In this document: positions 6,208 through 8,197 of the stretch, piece after piece
Layout of the letters: the number at the start of each line of letters is the position of its first letter
Position numbering within the stretch: the stretch's first letter is position 1
Source of the DNA: Solobacterium sp.
GTDB lineage: Bacteria; Bacillota_I; Bacilli_A; Erysipelotrichales; Erysipelotrichaceae
Assembly: GCA_017419465.1 (NCBI GenBank)
Contig: JAFOLE010000081.1
Span: forward strand, 1-8,197
Direction of reading: 5' to 3'
Length of the DNA: 8,197 nucleotides
The notes under the pieces: generated by a model
Databases searched by the model: none
Told to the model about the DNA's origin: nothing
Seen by the model: the letters and a program-made list of their open reading frames with translations, nothing else
Made by a program: the position numbers and the translations under genes

Positions 6208-7019
6208 AACTGATCGATATCGACGGGGATGAATTCCCCGTCTTTTAATATGTACAGACAGTCAAACCCGCAGGAGCGGATCAGGGCAAGCGATTCCGGG
6301 AATGCACAGTCGAGATATCTGCGGTCATGACAGTCACTGTTCAGCATGATTCCCGCTCCGGCAGAATGCAGGATCTCCAGAAGATTCTTTGCGGGATAGG
6401 GGGATTTCCGCATTCCGCGGGCAATCGCACCGGTATTGACCTCAAACAGCTTGGAGGTGCCGATCGTATAAATGCACTGTTCCGCGAGTTTGACATAGGA
6501 AGGATCATCAAAGCGGATAAAGGATTCATCTTCGTTGTATTTCATAAGCAGATCGAGATGTCCGATGATATCCACTTCCTCAAAGTCCTTCATCTGTGTG
6601 ATTTCGCTGTAGTAAGCCTCTGCCATCGCGGTAAAGTCCCCATCATAGAATTCTTCCAGAAGCGAAATGAAGACGTCCTTCGACATATCAATCGGGACAT
6701 GCTTATCCTCTTTGGAAAGAAAGTGCACACTGCCGATCACAAAGTCATACGGATCTTTGGACGGGATGCGGCAGGTCTTGTCCTGTTCAATGCCAAGATA
6801 GATGGTAATCCGATCCTGGTATTCCTTCTGAAGCGAACGGATCGTCCGGATGTATTCCGCGGTTGCCTCCAGGCTCATTGATACATCATCGCAGGGACTG
6901 TGACCGTGACCGGAAAAGCCAAGAATATCAAATCCTTTTTCAATCGCGGTTTCGATCATCTCACGCGGGGTATCTTTTCCGTCACAGAAGACGGAATGGG
7001 TATGCATGTTTACGCGCAT
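6201..7019 (-). CDS. PHP-domain phosphatase, HisJ/HisK histidinol-phosphatase family
   Basis: A 272-residue cytoplasmic metal-dependent PHP phosphatase of the usual family length. Metal ligands appear in order: H6-x-H8 (MHTHS), D13, H38 and H40 (SGHGHS), E78 (GIEQD), H99 (GSVH), H154 (IGHLD), then D229 and H231 (NSDCH). The FEVNTGAIARGMRKSPYPA block (192-210) is characteristic of the HisJ/HisK group, which removes phosphate from L-histidinol phosphate in histidine synthesis. No other his gene is in the window, so the natural substrate could be another small phosphate ester. The start ATG is set by GGAGGA (7025-7030 on the complement) at proper spacing, and overlaps the upstream gene's end by 10 bases, indicating coupling. 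Its stop lies within the last codons of the convergent SGNH gene (7-base overlap), and its 3' coding end contains that gene's terminator hairpin. Confidence 0.9.
   Translation of the reverse strand: MRVNMHTHSVFCDGKDTPREMIETAIEKGFDILGFSGHGHSPCDDVSMSLEATAEYIRTIRSLQKEYQDRITIYLGIEQDKTCRIPSKDPYDFVIGSVHFLSKEDKHVPIDMSKDVFISLLEEFYDGDFTAMAEAYYSEITQMKDFEEVDIIGHLDLLMKYNEDESFIRFDDPSYVKLAEQCIYTIGTSKLFEVNTGAIARGMRKSPYPAKNLLEILHSAGAGIMLNSDCHDRRYLDCAFPESLALIRSCGFDCLYILKDGEFIPVDIDQFH
6222..6246 (+). terminator. Rho-independent terminator of the GtrA/MBOAT/SGNH operon, embedded in the convergent gene
   Basis: A perfect 8-bp stem, GACGGGGA (6222-6229) with TCCCCGTC (6235-6242), has a 5-base loop TGAAT and is followed by TTTT (6243-6246). 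It begins 15 bases after the SGNH stop codon. On the minus strand the same bases encode residues around KDGEFIPVD of the PHP phosphatase, where no T run follows the hairpin, so it should act mainly on plus-strand transcripts. Confidence 0.8.
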
Positions 7020-8077
7020 GTTCTTCCTCCAAGAATGCCGCGAAGCACTTCACGGCTGTATAAACGGTCTTTCAGAGCCTCCGAATTGTCAATGACTGCC
7101 GGATCGGAGTCAAACCAGCGGCGGACATTATTCATAAGATCCTGATAGTCGTCCGCGACCGGACGGGGTTTGTGTTCCAGCAGTTCCTCATAATGCAGGA
7201 ATACCAGCGTCCGCAGGGGAACGATACAGCTGTCTTCGATCCAGAAGTCCGCCTTGTCCAGAGGGACATCGGCTCTTGAAAGCAGATCTGCCATCAGGAA
7301 TAACCCGTCTTCTCCGCTCTGCCAGATATCGGTAAAGATACAGTCAAAGCCGGAGAGCCATTCTTCGTTCCAGCGGTTCCGGGCATCATCCTGCAGGATC
7401 GTGAAGCGGTCGTGATCCGGAAACAGCGGCTTCAGAAGCTGTTCAAATACTTCAATCACACGTGGATTGTATTCGACGACGGTAATATGAGAAACAGCAG
7501 GATTGCAAAGAGTCATATAAAGCACATATCCGATGCCAAGCCCGAACAGCAGGACATTGCCGTGTGCCTTGCGGGCAAACGGATCATTGGTTGCGGCTTC
7601 CGAAGGCATATCCAGCATCCATTCAGTATCTCCGTCCGCGAGCACAAGCGTTTCGGCATCCCGGTCCAGTGCGCGCAGCTTCATCCAGTCATTCAGTTCC
7701 CGGTTTCTGTCCGGCTGGACGGCATCCAGGTTGAAGAGCCGGTTGCCGTCAAAGATGACCGTATCATACAGATCACCGTGCATACCGCGTAATGCGGCGG
7801 TCACATTCCGGTGATAGGGCGTTTTCTCAAATGCATCGACCGAAAGAAACAGGGAAGGCCAGGTATCTTCCGGACCGTCAAATTCCTGTGCGCCGGCCCG
7901 TTTCAGCTGCCGGCGGAGATAAGCTTCACTGCCTGATGTGACCTTGCGGTCCAGAAAGGTATTTAATGCCGTGTTGTTAAGATTTCTGCGGCATCGGGCA
8001 AAAAAAGATTCAATGTTTTCGTTCTGTTCAATTCTCACGACAGAATCATAGCACGGAAGAAGTGATTTGGCGGACAC
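7010..8077 (-). CDS. Spermidine-synthase-like class I SAM-fold protein with N-terminal extension
   Basis: From the GTG at 8077 the protein has 355 residues. The C-terminal half carries a class I methyltransferase/spermidine-synthase-like Rossmann fold: VLLFGLGIGY at 175-184 (glycine-rich SAM loop), VVEYNP at 200-205 with acidic E202 for the ribose, QDDAR at 229-233, and FDCIFTDIWQ at 244-253 (motif IV region). The first ~170 residues do not match a domain I recognise. Whether it makes polyamines, methylates something, or only keeps the fold cannot be told. The start is uncertain: neither the GTG at 8077 nor the in-frame GTG at 8038 has a ribosome binding site, and the latter follows an extended -10 box by six bases, giving 342 residues. 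It overlaps the downstream PHP gene by 10 bases and shares its transcript. Confidence 0.8.
   Translation of the reverse strand: MSAKSLLPCYDSVVRIEQNENIESFFARCRRNLNNTALNTFLDRKVTSGSEAYLRRQLKRAGAQEFDGPEDTWPSLFLSVDAFEKTPYHRNVTAALRGMHGDLYDTVIFDGNRLFNLDAVQPDRNRELNDWMKLRALDRDAETLVLADGDTEWMLDMPSEAATNDPFARKAHGNVLLFGLGIGYVLYMTLCNPAVSHITVVEYNPRVIEVFEQLLKPLFPDHDRFTILQDDARNRWNEEWLSGFDCIFTDIWQSGEDGLFLMADLLSRADVPLDKADFWIEDSCIVPLRTLVFLHYEELLEHKPRPVADDYQDLMNNVRRWFDSDPAVIDNSEALKDRLYSREVLRGILGGRTCA
8045..8053 (-). promoter_or_regulatory. Extended -10 promoter element of the minus-strand unit
   Basis: Read on the minus strand, TG-C-TATGAT is a good extended -10 box (TATGAT matches 5 of 6 bases), with no recognisable -35. 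The predicted start is about 7 bases downstream, at the GTG at 8038. If real, it would exclude the GTG at 8077 as the start used from this promoter. Confidence 0.45.
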
Positions 8078-8095
8078 TCAGGGTCGTTTTGCGGT

Positions 8096-8124
8096 TTGAG
8101 AAAGCAGGCACTTTGCCGTATAAT
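8096..8124 (+). promoter_or_regulatory. Sigma-70-type promoter of the acyltransferase-3 gene
   Basis: TTGAGA (8096-8101) and a perfect TATAAT (8119-8124) are separated by exactly 17 bases. The predicted start near 8131 gives a 15-base leader containing AGGAAA (8136-8141). It lies back to back with the minus-strand promoter in a compact divergent region. Confidence 0.8.
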
Positions 8125-8145
8125 TTTTCAAGAACAGGAAACCGG

Positions 8146-8197
8146 ATGAGCACATTGAAAAACAGACGAATTGAATGGGTCGATGCCGCAAAAGGAT
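8146..8197 (+). CDS. Acyltransferase family 3 membrane protein, N-terminal fragment cut by window edge
   Basis: Only 17 codons are visible (MSTLKNRRIEWVDAAKG). The RIEWVDAAKG segment is the highly typical opening of acyltransferase-3 (OatA/WecH/NodX-like) membrane proteins, where it is normally followed by the first membrane helix ending near a conserved histidine. These proteins acylate sugars or peptidoglycan at the envelope. The start is supported by the AGGAAA site 4 bases upstream and by the strong promoter before it. The assignment rests on this short segment only. Confidence 0.72.
   Translation, partial: MSTLKNRRIEWVDAAKG

Noticed and set aside
6215..6222. Palindrome CGATATCG beside the operon terminator
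   Set aside because: An 8-base palindrome in coding sequence (VDID codons) is expected by chance and shows no partner site.
6327..6881. Plus-strand open frame of 184 codons within the PHP gene
   Set aside because: It is antisense to a gene with all PHP metal-ligand motifs, and has no ribosome binding site or recognisable domain.
1..8197. CRISPR arrays, insertion sequences, att sites, riboswitches or defence genes
   Set aside because: I saw no repeated spacer-like units, no transposase or integrase motifs, no long terminal repeats at the tRNA 3' ends, and no riboswitch-like leader in the short intergenic gaps.

Overview
The window looks like a chromosomal stretch of a low-to-mid GC Bacillota, probably an anaerobic gut or rumen fibre degrader. 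This rests on a GH9 cellulase-type enzyme, canonical GGAGG ribosome binding sites, sigma-70-type promoters, and MBOAT and SGNH surface-modification proteins typical of that phylum. An Erysipelotrichia-like source would fit, but the sequence alone does not fix the taxon.

Layout. Bases 1-983 hold the 3' part of a glycoside hydrolase family 9 gene, which is cut by the left edge and followed by a long hairpin. Next come a tRNA-Cys(GCA) and a tRNA-Leu(UAA), with a good promoter in front and a textbook Rho-independent terminator behind. From about 1396 to 6246 there is one plus-strand transcription unit of four genes: a GtrA-like small membrane protein, a 512-residue polytopic membrane protein of unknown function, an MBOAT O-acyltransferase, and a membrane-anchored SGNH/AlgX-like protein with an extra C-terminal domain. 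Its terminator hairpin lies inside the 3' coding end of the convergent PHP-phosphatase gene, and the two stop codons lie within a 7-base overlap. The minus strand carries a two-gene unit: a spermidine-synthase-like (class I SAM-fold) protein, then a HisJ/HisK-type PHP phosphatase, overlapping by 10 bases. At the right edge, a divergently transcribed acyltransferase-3 gene begins behind a clear promoter.

How the genes may work together. MBOAT plus SGNH partner is the established arrangement for moving an acyl group across the membrane onto an extracytoplasmic glycan (AlgI with AlgJ/AlgX, PatA with PatB, DltB with DltD). With a GtrA-type protein and an unknown polytopic protein in the same unit, the simplest reading is a small cassette that modifies a cell-surface glycopolymer. 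No glycosyltransferase of a recognisable soluble family, no dltA/dltC and no GtrB partner is visible, so the glycan substrate and acyl donor are unknown. The acyltransferase-3 gene at the edge may be a second surface O-acylation activity. The PHP/SAM-fold pair looks functionally separate.
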